Source: Clostridiales bacterium
GTDB lineage: Bacteria; Bacillota; Clostridia; Oscillospirales; Oscillospiraceae
Length of the DNA stretch: 35,954 nucleotides
Assembly (NCBI GenBank): GCA_021201475.1
Contig: JAJQEV010000128.1
Location: 1-35,954 of the forward strand
Direction of reading: 5' to 3'
The position numbers and the translations under genes are program-made. Positions within the stretch are counted from its first letter, which is position 1, and each line of letters starts with the position of its first letter. The notes beneath the pieces are model-generated. The model saw only the letters and a list, made by a program, of their open reading frames with translations. It ran no database searches and had not been told where the DNA came from. Positions 1-7,474 of this stretch are shown one piece after another.

Positions 1-14
1 AGGATAGGGGGAGG

Positions 15-97
15 GTTCTTAGGGAGGGGCGAGGCCCCGAAGCCCCTCCCTGAGCCGCCTTCTTTCCCCCATTTCTTGGCGGGACAAGAAATGGGGC
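15..97. repeat. Left copy of an 83-bp double-hairpin repeat, inverted relative to the window's right end
   Basis: Reading plus from 15 gives the same sequence as the minus strand from 35954, with one visible mismatch over 83 bp. It holds two potential hairpins: AGGGAGGGGC with GCCCCTCCCT, then CCCCATTTCTTG with CAAGAAATGGGG around the loop GCGGGA. The rest of 1-231, downstream of thiI, shows no gene. This is probably an interspersed intergenic repeat; whether it is an inversion boundary cannot be told from here. Confidence 0.85.
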
Positions 98-231
98 CCC
101 CGGAGGGAAAACACCTATTTCCTTTATCTATCCAACTCTAAGGAAAAACAGCCCCCGGTCGGGCAAGACCATTGTTCCTTCATCAGCCCCTGTCTAAGGG
201 GTGTTATCCCCTCAAATTGCTAACCTTCCAT

Positions 232-1419
232 TCAAACTCCGCTGTCCCGCACAGGGATAACCACCCGCTCGATCTGCTGGAACGCCTCCTGGCACAGCCC
301 CTCGAAGTCGTAGCCCGCCTCAATTTCCCGCAGCTCCGCCACGGCGGGATGGGTGCGGGGGTGGCGTGGGGTGAAGACGGTGCAGCAATCCTCATAGGGC
401 AGGATAGAGGTCTCAAAGGTGCCGATCTGTCGGGCGGTATGAATGATCTCATCCTTGTCCATTCCTACCACGGGGCGGAACACGGGGAGGGTCACAGCGT
501 CCTCGGTGCAGGCCATGGCCTCCATGGTCTGGCTGGCCACCTGGCCCAGGCTCTCCCCAGTGACCAGGGCCCCGGCCTGGATACGCTGGGCCACCAGCTC
601 GGAAATGCGCATCATAAACCGCCGCATGGCGATGGTGAAGTAGGGCTCCGGGCACTTCTCCCGCAGCATCTCCTGAATTTTGGTGAAGGGGACGATGTGG
701 ACGCACAGCTTCCCGGTGTAGGGGGTGATGAGGGAGGCCAGCTCCAGCACCTTGTCCTTTGCCTCGTTGGAGGTGTAGGGGTAGCTGAAAAAGTGGACGC
801 AGTCCAGCCGCACCCCCCGCCGGGCCATCATGTAGCAGGCCACCGGCGAGTCGATGCCGCCGGACAGCAGGGCCACCGCCCGTCCGCTGGAGCCCACCGG
901 GAGGCCGCCGGCCCCCGCCTCGCCGCCGGCGTAGACGTAACCGGCGTAGTCCCGCACCTCCAGATGCACCGTCAGGTCTGGGTTGTGGACATCCACCGGT
1001 GTCTCCGGGAACCGCTCCGCCAGGCAGCCGCCCACATACTGGCTCAGCTGGATGGAGGTCATGGGGAAGGTCTTGTCGCTGCGTTTGGACTCCACCTTGA
1101 AGCTCTTCGCCGTCCGCAGGTCGTCGGAGAGGTACTCCACCGCCGCCCGGACGAAGTCCTCCGCCGTCTTTTCGCAGCTGTGGGCGCGAACCACCGACGC
1201 CACACCAAAGACGTGCTTCAACGCATCGTAAGCCCCCTCCAGGTCGCAGCCCTCGTTTTGCGGCTCCACATAGCAGATGGATTGCAGGGTGTACATCCGA
1301 AAGCTTCCGTAGGGGGCCAGCCGCCTGCGGAGGTTGCCCAGGAGCTGATCCTCAAAGCGGCGGCGGTTCAGCCCCTTCAGCACCATCTCCCCCAGCTTCA
1401 GCAGAAAAAGTTCGTTCAT
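232..1419 (-). CDS. thiI: tRNA 4-thiouridine synthase ThiI
   Basis: 395 aa. ThiI adenylates and thiolates uridine 8 of tRNA and, in many bacteria, feeds sulfur into thiamine thiazole. The N-terminal half matches the ferredoxin-like/THUMP part that binds tRNA. The PP-loop ATPase motif SGGIDS lies near residues 186-191, followed by CYMMARRG. The protein stops after the PP-loop domain and has no C-terminal rhodanese domain, as is usual in Firmicutes, so a separate cysteine desulfurase must supply sulfur; none is seen here. An AGGAGG site lies about 11 nt before the ATG. It is the last gene of a four-gene minus-strand cluster, 32 nt behind the zinc-ribbon gene, and shares with mnmE a role in tRNA modification. 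Identification is secure. Confidence 0.95.
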   Translation of the reverse strand: MNELFLLKLGEMVLKGLNRRRFEDQLLGNLRRRLAPYGSFRMYTLQSICYVEPQNEGCDLEGAYDALKHVFGVASVVRAHSCEKTAEDFVRAAVEYLSDDLRTAKSFKVESKRSDKTFPMTSIQLSQYVGGCLAERFPETPVDVHNPDLTVHLEVRDYAGYVYAGGEAGAGGLPVGSSGRAVALLSGGIDSPVACYMMARRGVRLDCVHFFSYPYTSNEAKDKVLELASLITPYTGKLCVHIVPFTKIQEMLREKCPEPYFTIAMRRFMMRISELVAQRIQAGALVTGESLGQVASQTMEAMACTEDAVTLPVFRPVVGMDKDEIIHTARQIGTFETSILPYEDCCTVFTPRHPRTHPAVAELREIEAGYDFEGLCQEAFQQIERVVIPVRDSGV

Positions 1420-1451
1420 CCTCGTTTGTTCCTCCTCTTTCCAGCGGACGG

Positions 1452-2495
1452 TCAGGCCGCCGTCTGAGAGACGTCACCGGTGTCCGCGCTTGTATCGGCG
1501 GACTCCGGCAGGGTATTCTCGTTATTCATAGAATCCGAATTGGAATTTTCTTCTGTAGTATTACCATCTGTATTGTCTTCGCTGCCTGTATCGCCATCTT
1601 CGACGGCGTCGGGAGTCTCCGTTCCGCCGCTGTCGCCGGTGGTGGAATCAGGGGTGGTCTCCGAAGCCGAAGCATTGTCGTCGCCCTGATTCGAGCCGGT
1701 TTCGCCGGTGCCGTCGGCGGAGCTGTCCCCAGTAGTGCCTTCCGCGGTGTCATTGCCGTTGCCGGAGTCGGAAGATTCCGAGTCGGCGGTCGCCCCGTCG
1801 CTGTCCGTCTGGGCACCGTCCGTCTGACTGCTGTTCTCCTGGCTGCCGTCCGCCTGGACGGAATCGTCCTGCGTGCCGGAGCCGCTCTCCTGACTGCCCC
1901 CGGAGGAGCTGCTGCCCTCCGCCTGGGTGTCGGACTCCGCCGAAACGGCGCCGGAGGAGACGCCTGCCCCATCATCCCCATCCAGGGAAGACAGCAGGGC
2001 ATACCCGCCAAGGCACAGCAGAGCGATCAGTACCACAATAAGTATTGCCGGCACCACCGCTCTCGCCGGTGATTTTCCCTTCCCCTGCGGCAGGTTCTCC
2101 GGGCCGCTGTCGGGCGAAGCGTCCTGCGCTTCATCCTCCGGCTGGGCGGCATCCGCCGGGTCGTCGGGCAGTATCTCGTCCAGCAGGGCCTGGTTATCCG
2201 TCACCTGCTCCGCCTCCGGCGTGAACGCCGCCCCATCCTCCTCGACGGTGGCTGCGTCCTCCGGCATGTGAGGGAAGATTACGGTGGCATCCTGGTCATC
2301 CTCCTGCTCTGCCCGCAGCCTGTTGGACAGTCGATGGTACAGCCCTTCCCGCGTCTTCCCCTGAAAGGCGTCGTTCACGTCCTCCTGGCGGGCCTTTTTT
2401 TCCGCTTCCCTTGCCTCCCGTGCGCAGACTGGGCACTCCGGCAGAGAGGCGTCATAAGGCCGATGACAGTTGGGGCAAAATTTCGTTTCTAACAT
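1452..2495 (-). CDS. Zinc-ribbon, single-pass membrane protein with a long Ser/Thr/Gly/Asp-rich tail
   Basis: 347 aa, function unknown. Residues 7-24 hold a CPNC...CPVC zinc ribbon. An acidic linker follows, then one hydrophobic segment around residues 145-168 (AVVPAILIVVLIALLCLGGY). The last 170 or so residues are almost wholly S, G, D, T, E, N and Q with no aromatic core, so they should be disordered, presumably outside the cell with the zinc ribbon inside. No LPXTG-type anchor is visible at the C-terminus. A GGAGGG site lies 9 nt before the ATG. It sits between mnmE (41 nt upstream) and thiI (32 nt downstream) and is probably cotranscribed. The low-complexity tail makes homology calls unreliable beyond the N-terminus. 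Confidence 0.8.
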   Translation of the reverse strand: MLETKFCPNCHRPYDASLPECPVCAREAREAEKKARQEDVNDAFQGKTREGLYHRLSNRLRAEQEDDQDATVIFPHMPEDAATVEEDGAAFTPEAEQVTDNQALLDEILPDDPADAAQPEDEAQDASPDSGPENLPQGKGKSPARAVVPAILIVVLIALLCLGGYALLSSLDGDDGAGVSSGAVSAESDTQAEGSSSSGGSQESGSGTQDDSVQADGSQENSSQTDGAQTDSDGATADSESSDSGNGNDTAEGTTGDSSADGTGETGSNQGDDNASASETTPDSTTGDSGGTETPDAVEDGDTGSEDNTDGNTTEENSNSDSMNNENTLPESADTSADTGDVSQTAA

Positions 2496-2535
2496 CAGAC
2501 GGTACCCTCCATCCTCTTATTTAGCATCCATGGGC

Positions 2536-3906
2536 TTATTTCCCCACGCAGAACCGGGAGAAGATACGGTCGGTGACATCCTCCGTCACCGTTCCTCCGG
2601 TGACCTCCCCCAGGGCGTACAGCGCCCCCTCTACGTCGGTGAGGACGCAGTCCGGGGGCATTCCGTCCGCCAGCGCCTGGCCCACGGCCTCCAGGCTGTC
2701 CGCCGCCCGGCTGATGGCCTCGGCCTGGCGGGCGTTGGTGATGAGTTCCCCGGTGGGCGGGGCCTCTCCCTCCGCCAGGAGGGCGGCGATGCACCCCTCC
2801 AGGGCCTCCAGCCCTTCCCCGGTGCGGGCACTGACGGCGCACACCTGTGCAAATCGCTGTGGAAAAGATGTGCAACTTACTGCACAGGGCAGGTCGCACT
2901 TATTGACCACCACCACGCAGAGCTTGCCCTCCGGCAGCCCATCCAGCAGCGCCAGTGCCTCCGGCGTCAGCGGCGCGCTGCCGTCCACCACCATCAGCAC
3001 CAGCTCTGCCCGCTCCAGTGCGGCCCGGGAACGGGCCACCCCCAGCTGCTCCACCTGATCGCGGGCCTCCCGGATACCGGCCGTGTCCACCAGCCGCAGC
3101 AGGGTGCCGCCGATGACGCAGGTCTCCTCCACCGTGTCCCGGGTGGTGCCGGGGACGGGAGTGACGATGGCACGGTCATAGCCCAGAAGGGCGTTCAGCA
3201 GACTAGACTTGCCCGCGTTGGGTGGGCCGATCAGGGCGGTGGGCACCCCCTCCGTCAGCCGCCGCCCCCGCCGGTAGGAGGCGGACAGGGTTCGCAGGTC
3301 GCGGACGGCGTCGGAGACGGCACCGGAAATTTCATCGAGCGTGAAGGGGTCGATGTCCTCGTCCGGGTAGTCCAGCACCACGTGGTAGTGGGCCATCAGG
3401 TTCACCAGCCCGTCATAAATCCCCTGAATCTTCCGGCGGATGGCTCCGGAGAGTTGTCCGGCGGCATTCACCGCCGCTGCGGTGGTCTCCGCGTCGATCA
3501 GGTCAATGACCGCCTCTGCCTGAGTCAGGTCCAGCTTGCCGTTCAGGAAGGCCCGGCGGGTGAACTCACCGGCCCTGGCCTGCCGCGCTCCGGCGGCAAA
3601 CAGGGCCTCCAGCCCCGCCGTCAGCACCGCCGGGGAGCCGTGGCATTGCAGTTCGGCGGTGTCCTCCCCGGTGTAGCTGTGGGGAGCCAGAGAAAAGGTG
3701 GCCATACAGCGGTCCAGCAGCGTCCCGTCCTCCCGGTAAAGGGAACCGTACACCAGCGTCCCCGCCGGGCGCGCCAGCAGAGGCGTCTTCCCTGCCGGGG
3801 TGAACACCCTGTCCAGCACCTGACGGGCCTCCGGCCCGGAGAGGCGCAGGATGCCGATGGCGGAACGGCCCTGTCCGGTGGCAATGGCGGCAATCGTGTC
3901 GCTCAT
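2536..3906 (-). CDS. mnmE: tRNA uridine-5-carboxymethylaminomethyl modification GTPase MnmE
   Basis: 456 aa, full length. MnmE works with MnmG to install cmnm5 at wobble U34 of several tRNAs. The N-terminal folate-binding domain begins MSDTIAAIATGQGRSAIGI. The G domain shows the P-loop GPPNAGKS near 227-234, then GTTRDTVEE, DTAG and NKCD. The protein ends FCVGK, matching the conserved C-x-GK tail whose cysteine is needed for modification. Its ATG overlaps the TGA of the upstream lipid kinase by 4 nt (ATGA), a sign of translational coupling, and an AGGAGGAGG site lies just upstream. mnmG is not in this window. Identification is secure. Confidence 0.97.
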   Translation of the reverse strand: MSDTIAAIATGQGRSAIGILRLSGPEARQVLDRVFTPAGKTPLLARPAGTLVYGSLYREDGTLLDRCMATFSLAPHSYTGEDTAELQCHGSPAVLTAGLEALFAAGARQARAGEFTRRAFLNGKLDLTQAEAVIDLIDAETTAAAVNAAGQLSGAIRRKIQGIYDGLVNLMAHYHVVLDYPDEDIDPFTLDEISGAVSDAVRDLRTLSASYRRGRRLTEGVPTALIGPPNAGKSSLLNALLGYDRAIVTPVPGTTRDTVEETCVIGGTLLRLVDTAGIREARDQVEQLGVARSRAALERAELVLMVVDGSAPLTPEALALLDGLPEGKLCVVVVNKCDLPCAVSCTSFPQRFAQVCAVSARTGEGLEALEGCIAALLAEGEAPPTGELITNARQAEAISRAADSLEAVGQALADGMPPDCVLTDVEGALYALGEVTGGTVTEDVTDRIFSRFCVGK

Positions 3907-4835
3907 ACGCTGACCTCCTCCTGGGCGTTATCCTTCTGCCCCTCCTGGGCCAGGCCGCAGACGATGGGCACCGCCTGCCGCAGCAGGGTGATCTCGGTAT
4001 AGGAGTGGTTGCCGCCGAATTCGCCGTCGGTGGTCCACGGAACGGATTCCACCGAGATGAAGGTGACCCGATGGGTCTGGAACATCCGCACATGGCTGTG
4101 GGGCTTCTTATTGGCCAGCGCGTCCAGGATGGCGGCTATCTGTATCATGCTGTCCGGCTTGCGAATCAGCAGTACCTCGAATATGCCGTCGTCCAGCTGA
4201 ACGTTATCTCCCATCAGCCCCTTGAAGCCGCCGACGCTGGTGGAGTTGGATACCATGCCGTAGAGGAATTCTTCCTCTATGACGCCGCCGTCATAGGATA
4301 CCTTCATTTCATAACTGGTGATTTCGCTCAGGCTGCGGATGCCCGCCAGCACATAAGCGGCGTGGCCCAGCATACTCTTTGCCCCCTGGGGGGTGGCATA
4401 GCTCACCGAGGTAAATGCGCCGAAGGCGGCCACATAGATGAAGTTTTGGGTGTTCAGCCGCCCTACGTCCACCGACAGGGCAGGCCCGGACGCGGCCAGG
4501 GCGGCGGCCTCCGCCGGGCGGGTGGGGATTTTCAGGGAGCGGGCATAGTCATTCGTCGTGCCCGACGGGATGTAACCCAGCGGGGGCATAGCCCCCTCTG
4601 ACGCCACCAGGCCGGAAATGACCTCGCTGAGGGTGCCGTCTCCGCCGCCGCAAACCATCCGATCATAGTGGGAGGCCAGGGTGCGGGTGGCCTGGGTGGC
4701 GTCTCCCGGGCCTTTCGTGGCATAAACGGTGACGAGGTAGTCCTGAGCTTGGAAGGCAGCGCAGATGGCCCCCAGGGAGTCGGCGAGTTTCCCCTTGCCG
4801 GCACAGGGATTGTAAAGAAATAGCAGGGTTTTCAT
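3903..4835 (-). CDS. Diacylglycerol kinase / YegS-type lipid kinase
   Basis: 310 aa. A cytoplasmic, membrane-associated lipid kinase of the DAGK catalytic family, expected to phosphorylate diacylglycerol or a related lipid with ATP. The N-terminal strand and loop LYNPCAGKGK (residues 7-16) and the nucleotide-binding signature GGGDGT (63-68) are present, followed by GYIPSGTTNDYARSL, the usual G-T-x-N-D motif. The frame is open upstream to 4997, but the ATG at 4835 was chosen because a GAGGAG site precedes it and the protein then starts at the family's first beta strand. It heads the cluster with mnmE, overlapping it by 4 nt. The exact lipid substrate cannot be told from sequence. Confidence 0.88.
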   Translation of the reverse strand: MKTLLFLYNPCAGKGKLADSLGAICAAFQAQDYLVTVYATKGPGDATQATRTLASHYDRMVCGGGDGTLSEVISGLVASEGAMPPLGYIPSGTTNDYARSLKIPTRPAEAAALAASGPALSVDVGRLNTQNFIYVAAFGAFTSVSYATPQGAKSMLGHAAYVLAGIRSLSEITSYEMKVSYDGGVIEEEFLYGMVSNSTSVGGFKGLMGDNVQLDDGIFEVLLIRKPDSMIQIAAILDALANKKPHSHVRMFQTHRVTFISVESVPWTTDGEFGGNHSYTEITLLRQAVPIVCGLAQEGQKDNAQEEVSV

Positions 4836-4944
4836 GGGTTTGGGCTCCTCTATAGGGCAGGGTGGCGGCGGCAGCCGGGCCTGAAAGGACGCCGGTATGC
4901 AGGCAGCATCCCGTGAGACGCGATGCGCGGATTCTGTTCCTCTT

Positions 4945-4972
4945 ATTATATTGCATTCCTCAAAAAATACAA
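4945..4972 (-). promoter_or_regulatory. Predicted sigma-A promoter of the lipid kinase-mnmE-thiI cluster
   Basis: On the minus strand TTGTAT (4967-4972), a 16-nt spacer and TATAAT (4945-4950) lie about 110 nt before the chosen start. A stretch of AT-rich DNA surrounds it. Confidence 0.5.
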
Positions 4973-5048
4973 CTGTGGAATTGTTAAGATTTTGCACGAA
5001 AACGGGGCGGCGGAATGTGGTGTGAAATGGCGGGGAAGCAAAGCTGTC

Positions 5049-5525
5049 CTACGCAGGCGCTCCCCCGATTTGGTTCGCCGCCGGATGCGCCTCCAGGTAG
5101 GCCCCGCACAGCTCCGCCCCCATCCGCACCAGGGCGGGGCAGGGGCGGCTGGCGTAGTAGTCCGCCGTCCGCCGGCTGGGGACGGCGCTGTCCTCCGGCT
5201 GCTCCAGCCCCAGCAACTCCTTGCAGCGGAGGCTGCCGCCGCTGCGGGCCTTGAACTCCTCCGCCAGATCCTGAATGATGGCGTAAATCTCCCCCTTTTT
5301 GGCGGGGTCCGCCGAGCCGTACAGGGTGGAGATGACGAAGGTCAGGCCGGAGAAGCCGCCGCAGACTTCCCGCAGCCGCCCGAAGCCCGCGCCGAAGCCG
5401 CTGAGCATCCGCAGCACCTGCTCCTCCGGCATCCCCAGCTCCTCGGAGAAGGCGGCGGCCACGCTCTGGGCGCAGCTGCACCCCTGGCGGAAGTAGCCCT
5501 CGGCAATGGCTCCGTAGTCTTTCAT
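5049..5525 (-). CDS. C_GCAxxG_C_C family (putative redox-active) protein
   Basis: 158 aa. It matches the C_GCAxxG_C_C family of small putative redox proteins, whose function is not established. The signature begins FRQGCSCAQSV near residues 13-23 and continues with GFGAGFGRLREVCGGFSG (about 43-60), so the family cysteines C16, C18 and the VCGG cysteine are kept. The C-terminal part has a further RPCPALV cysteine. A GGGAGG site lies 8 nt before the ATG. It stands alone, between a divergently read AT-rich spacer and an unrelated lipoprotein gene. The family call is good; the biochemical role is unknown. Confidence 0.85.
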   Translation of the reverse strand: MKDYGAIAEGYFRQGCSCAQSVAAAFSEELGMPEEQVLRMLSGFGAGFGRLREVCGGFSGLTFVISTLYGSADPAKKGEIYAIIQDLAEEFKARSGGSLRCKELLGLEQPEDSAVPSRRTADYYASRPCPALVRMGAELCGAYLEAHPAANQIGGAPA

Positions 5526-5558
5526 AAAATATGCCTCCCTTGCAGCTGTCGTTCCTAC

Positions 5559-5587
5559 AGTATAACAAATCCGTGGGAGGTTGGCAA
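5559..5587 (-). promoter_or_regulatory. Predicted promoter of the C_GCAxxG_C_C gene
   Basis: Minus strand TTGCCA (5582-5587), a 17-nt spacer and TATACT (5559-5564), just upstream of the GGGAGG site. The -35 element almost touches the stop codon of the preceding lipoprotein gene. Confidence 0.55.
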
Positions 5588-5588
5588 G

Positions 5589-6608
5589 TTATTCCGCCTG
5601 GATGGCAGCGCCGGTGTGATCGGAGGTAACCGTCACCGTGTCCAGCACTGCAAGGTTCCCGTCCGCGTCCTCCCTGTAGAAGGTAATCGTCCAATCGCCG
5701 GTGTTCGGGTCGAAGGTGCCGTTCCAATCCTCCGGGGTGTAGCCGTTCACCAGGGCAAAGTCGGACTTGGCAACCTCCAACGCGTCACCCCAGGGCAGGA
5801 AGTCCCCCTGATATTGCACGGTGGACAGAATGGCGAACACGTCCTCCCCCCATTTGCCCCAAAGGGTGGCGCTCCCGTTGTAGCAGGCTGCCAGGGCGGC
5901 CCCCTCCGGCAGGCCGTCCACGTCCTGATAGACCAGGGTGAACCAGGTTGCCCCCTGAATCTCCTCCGTATAGGTGGTGGCGGTCAGGCCGCCGGGGAGG
6001 GTGACGTCCTCGATGGCGACGCCGGTGCCGCACATCCCGATGCCTGCGGGGTAGAGGGCCAGCGTCACCTCCAGCTCCGGCGCGTCTGACCGCCAGAAGG
6101 CGATGCCGGGATTGTCCGCCTCGTCCAACATCTCCCAGTTCCAGCCGTCCGGCAGCGCTACCCCCAGGGACAGGACGGCAGTGTTGTAAGCGGTGGTGCA
6201 GGCGGCGGTCTCCACTTCGGTGGCGGCCGCCTGCTTCAGCACCGTCAGGGTCAGGACGGGGTGATAGCCCGGCGCACCCTCCACCATCTGGCACTCCGCC
6301 GTCACCCGGTCGCCGACGGCGGCGGACAAATCTCCCCGGCTGTCCGCCAGGAGGGTGCATTGGATTGTGCCGTCCTCCGTCTCCAGAGCCAGCACCTCCG
6401 CCTGGTCCTCGCCTGCGCCCTCAGTGAAGCGGGCCGTGAGAACGCCGGTGTAGTATTCCCGACTGCCGCCTGCCTCCTGCGTCAGATCAGAGAGGGAGGC
6501 GCCCGCCGACGCGGAGCCGTCCGCGCCGTCTGTGGTGGCGGCGGGGGTGCAGCCCGCCAGCAGAAAGGCCAGGGCCAGGAGAAGGGAAAGCAGAAAAAAT
6601 CGGTTCAT
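5589..6608 (-). CDS. Exported lipoprotein of unknown function
   Basis: 339 aa. The N-terminus is a lipoprotein signal peptide: MNRFFLLSLLLALAFLLAGC, with lipobox LAGC at residues 17-20, so the mature protein should be tethered to the outer face of the membrane by Cys20. A Ser/Ala/Gly-rich linker follows. The mature part reads as two beta-rich pieces: an OB-like segment (about 55-130: YYTGVLTARF, DRVTAECQMVEG) and a C-terminal piece ending FYREDADGNLAVLDTVTVTSD. I do not recognise the family. An AGGAGG site lies 7 nt before the ATG. The gene appears monocistronic. Confidence 0.85.
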   Translation of the reverse strand: MNRFFLLSLLLALAFLLAGCTPAATTDGADGSASAGASLSDLTQEAGGSREYYTGVLTARFTEGAGEDQAEVLALETEDGTIQCTLLADSRGDLSAAVGDRVTAECQMVEGAPGYHPVLTLTVLKQAAATEVETAACTTAYNTAVLSLGVALPDGWNWEMLDEADNPGIAFWRSDAPELEVTLALYPAGIGMCGTGVAIEDVTLPGGLTATTYTEEIQGATWFTLVYQDVDGLPEGAALAACYNGSATLWGKWGEDVFAILSTVQYQGDFLPWGDALEVAKSDFALVNGYTPEDWNGTFDPNTGDWTITFYREDADGNLAVLDTVTVTSDHTGAAIQAE

Positions 6609-6713
6609 AAGGATACCTCCTATTGTGTCTGTTCTGCCGCTATAGACGCAAGGCGGGGAGCCGGGGTTGCGGTTTGGACGTGGTTTTTACGCAAACTCCT
6701 GCCCACCCTCTAA

Positions 6714-6870
6714 GGAACCTCTGAACAAATGCACTTCGGCGTCTTGCGGTAAATTTGCGCCATAAATGCGTTGCAAAATCTTGAAATCCGTCAGGATTCC
6801 TGCGCTTTTGCGCCTTTTTCTGACGCAAATTTCCTCGCAATCCACTTTCGTCCTTTTATTCAGAGGTTCC
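6714..6870. mobile_element. 157-bp MITE-like element with 12-bp terminal inverted repeats
   Basis: The ends GGAACCTCTGAA (6714-6725) and TTCAGAGGTTCC (6859-6870) are perfect inverted repeats. The interior has no credible gene and is rich in GCGCAAA/TTTGCGC words that could pair. A shorter structure with the same ends occurs at 24711-24762. No transposase is nearby, so if it is mobile it moves in trans; it could also be a structured intergenic repeat. Confidence 0.6.
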
Positions 6871-6872
6871 CT

Positions 6873-6913
6873 AAAAAAACCGTCTCCCCTCCCGTATGTC
6901 GGGAAGGGAGACG
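6873..6913 (-). terminator. Intrinsic terminator downstream of tagD
   Basis: On the minus strand a 14-bp stem CGTCTCCCTTCCCG / CGGGAGGGGAGACG (one G-T pair) with a 5-nt loop is followed by GTTTTTTT. It lies 28 nt past the tagD stop. Confidence 0.9.
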
Positions 6914-6941
6914 ATTAGACCGTATCAACGGCTCATACGAT

Positions 6942-7337
6942 TCAGTTTTTGTTCAGGTCCTGCTTGATTTGGGTGGTGCTGACCTCCGGCGTTCGGGGCA
7001 GGTAGGCCACCTCCACCCCTTCCTCCTTCAGGAAGTCGAACTTGCCCTGCCAGTCGTCCCCGATAACGAAGGTATCGATATGATACTCGTGCATATCGCT
7101 GCGCTTCTGCTCCCAGGAGGTCTCCGGGATGACCAGATCCACATAGCGGATGGCCTCCACCAGCGCCTTGCGCTGTTCGTAGGGGAAGTAGCACTTCTTC
7201 CCCTTCTCCTGCCAGTTGAACTCATCGGTGGACAGGGCGACGATCAGATAATCCCCCAGCGCCTTGGCCCGGCGGAGCAGGTTGATGTGGCCGTAGTGCA
7301 GCAAATCAAATGTGCCGTAAGTGATAACACGCTTCAT
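6942..7337 (-). CDS. tagD: Glycerol-3-phosphate cytidylyltransferase (TagD-like)
   Basis: 131 aa, the family's usual length. It makes CDP-glycerol from CTP and glycerol-3-phosphate, used for teichoic-acid-like polymers. The nucleotidyltransferase motif GTFDLLHYGH lies at residues 8-17, and the second signature, RTPEVSTTQIK (115-125), corresponds to the family's RTxGISTTxI. The ATG at 7337 was chosen over one 9 nt upstream: AAGGA sits 9 nt before it but directly abuts the earlier ATG, and MKRVITYGTF is the family's normal N-terminus. It is monocistronic with its own terminator; no other teichoic acid genes are nearby. The substrate could be another small phosphoalcohol, but the match to TagD is close. 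Confidence 0.92.
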   Translation of the reverse strand: MKRVITYGTFDLLHYGHINLLRRAKALGDYLIVALSTDEFNWQEKGKKCYFPYEQRKALVEAIRYVDLVIPETSWEQKRSDMHEYHIDTFVIGDDWQGKFDFLKEEGVEVAYLPRTPEVSTTQIKQDLNKN

Positions 7338-7474
7338 AATTCCCATTCCTTTATGCGTTCACCCGCTGCCCGTTGCGAGGGTGATAGTCGTATTATACCC
7401 GAAAGCGGCGGCAAATGCAACCATTTGCCGCCGGGAAATGGGAAGCGGTGCGATATAGCTGCCTGTTCCCGCCC

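Noticed and set aside
172-1467. Long plus-strand open frame opposite thiI
   Set aside because: Antisense shadow of a GC-rich gene; composition is His/Gly/Gln-rich without a family, while the minus strand encodes ThiI with its PP-loop.
2470-4002. 510-codon plus-strand open frame opposite mnmE
   Set aside because: Shadow of MnmE; no ribosome site and low-complexity composition.
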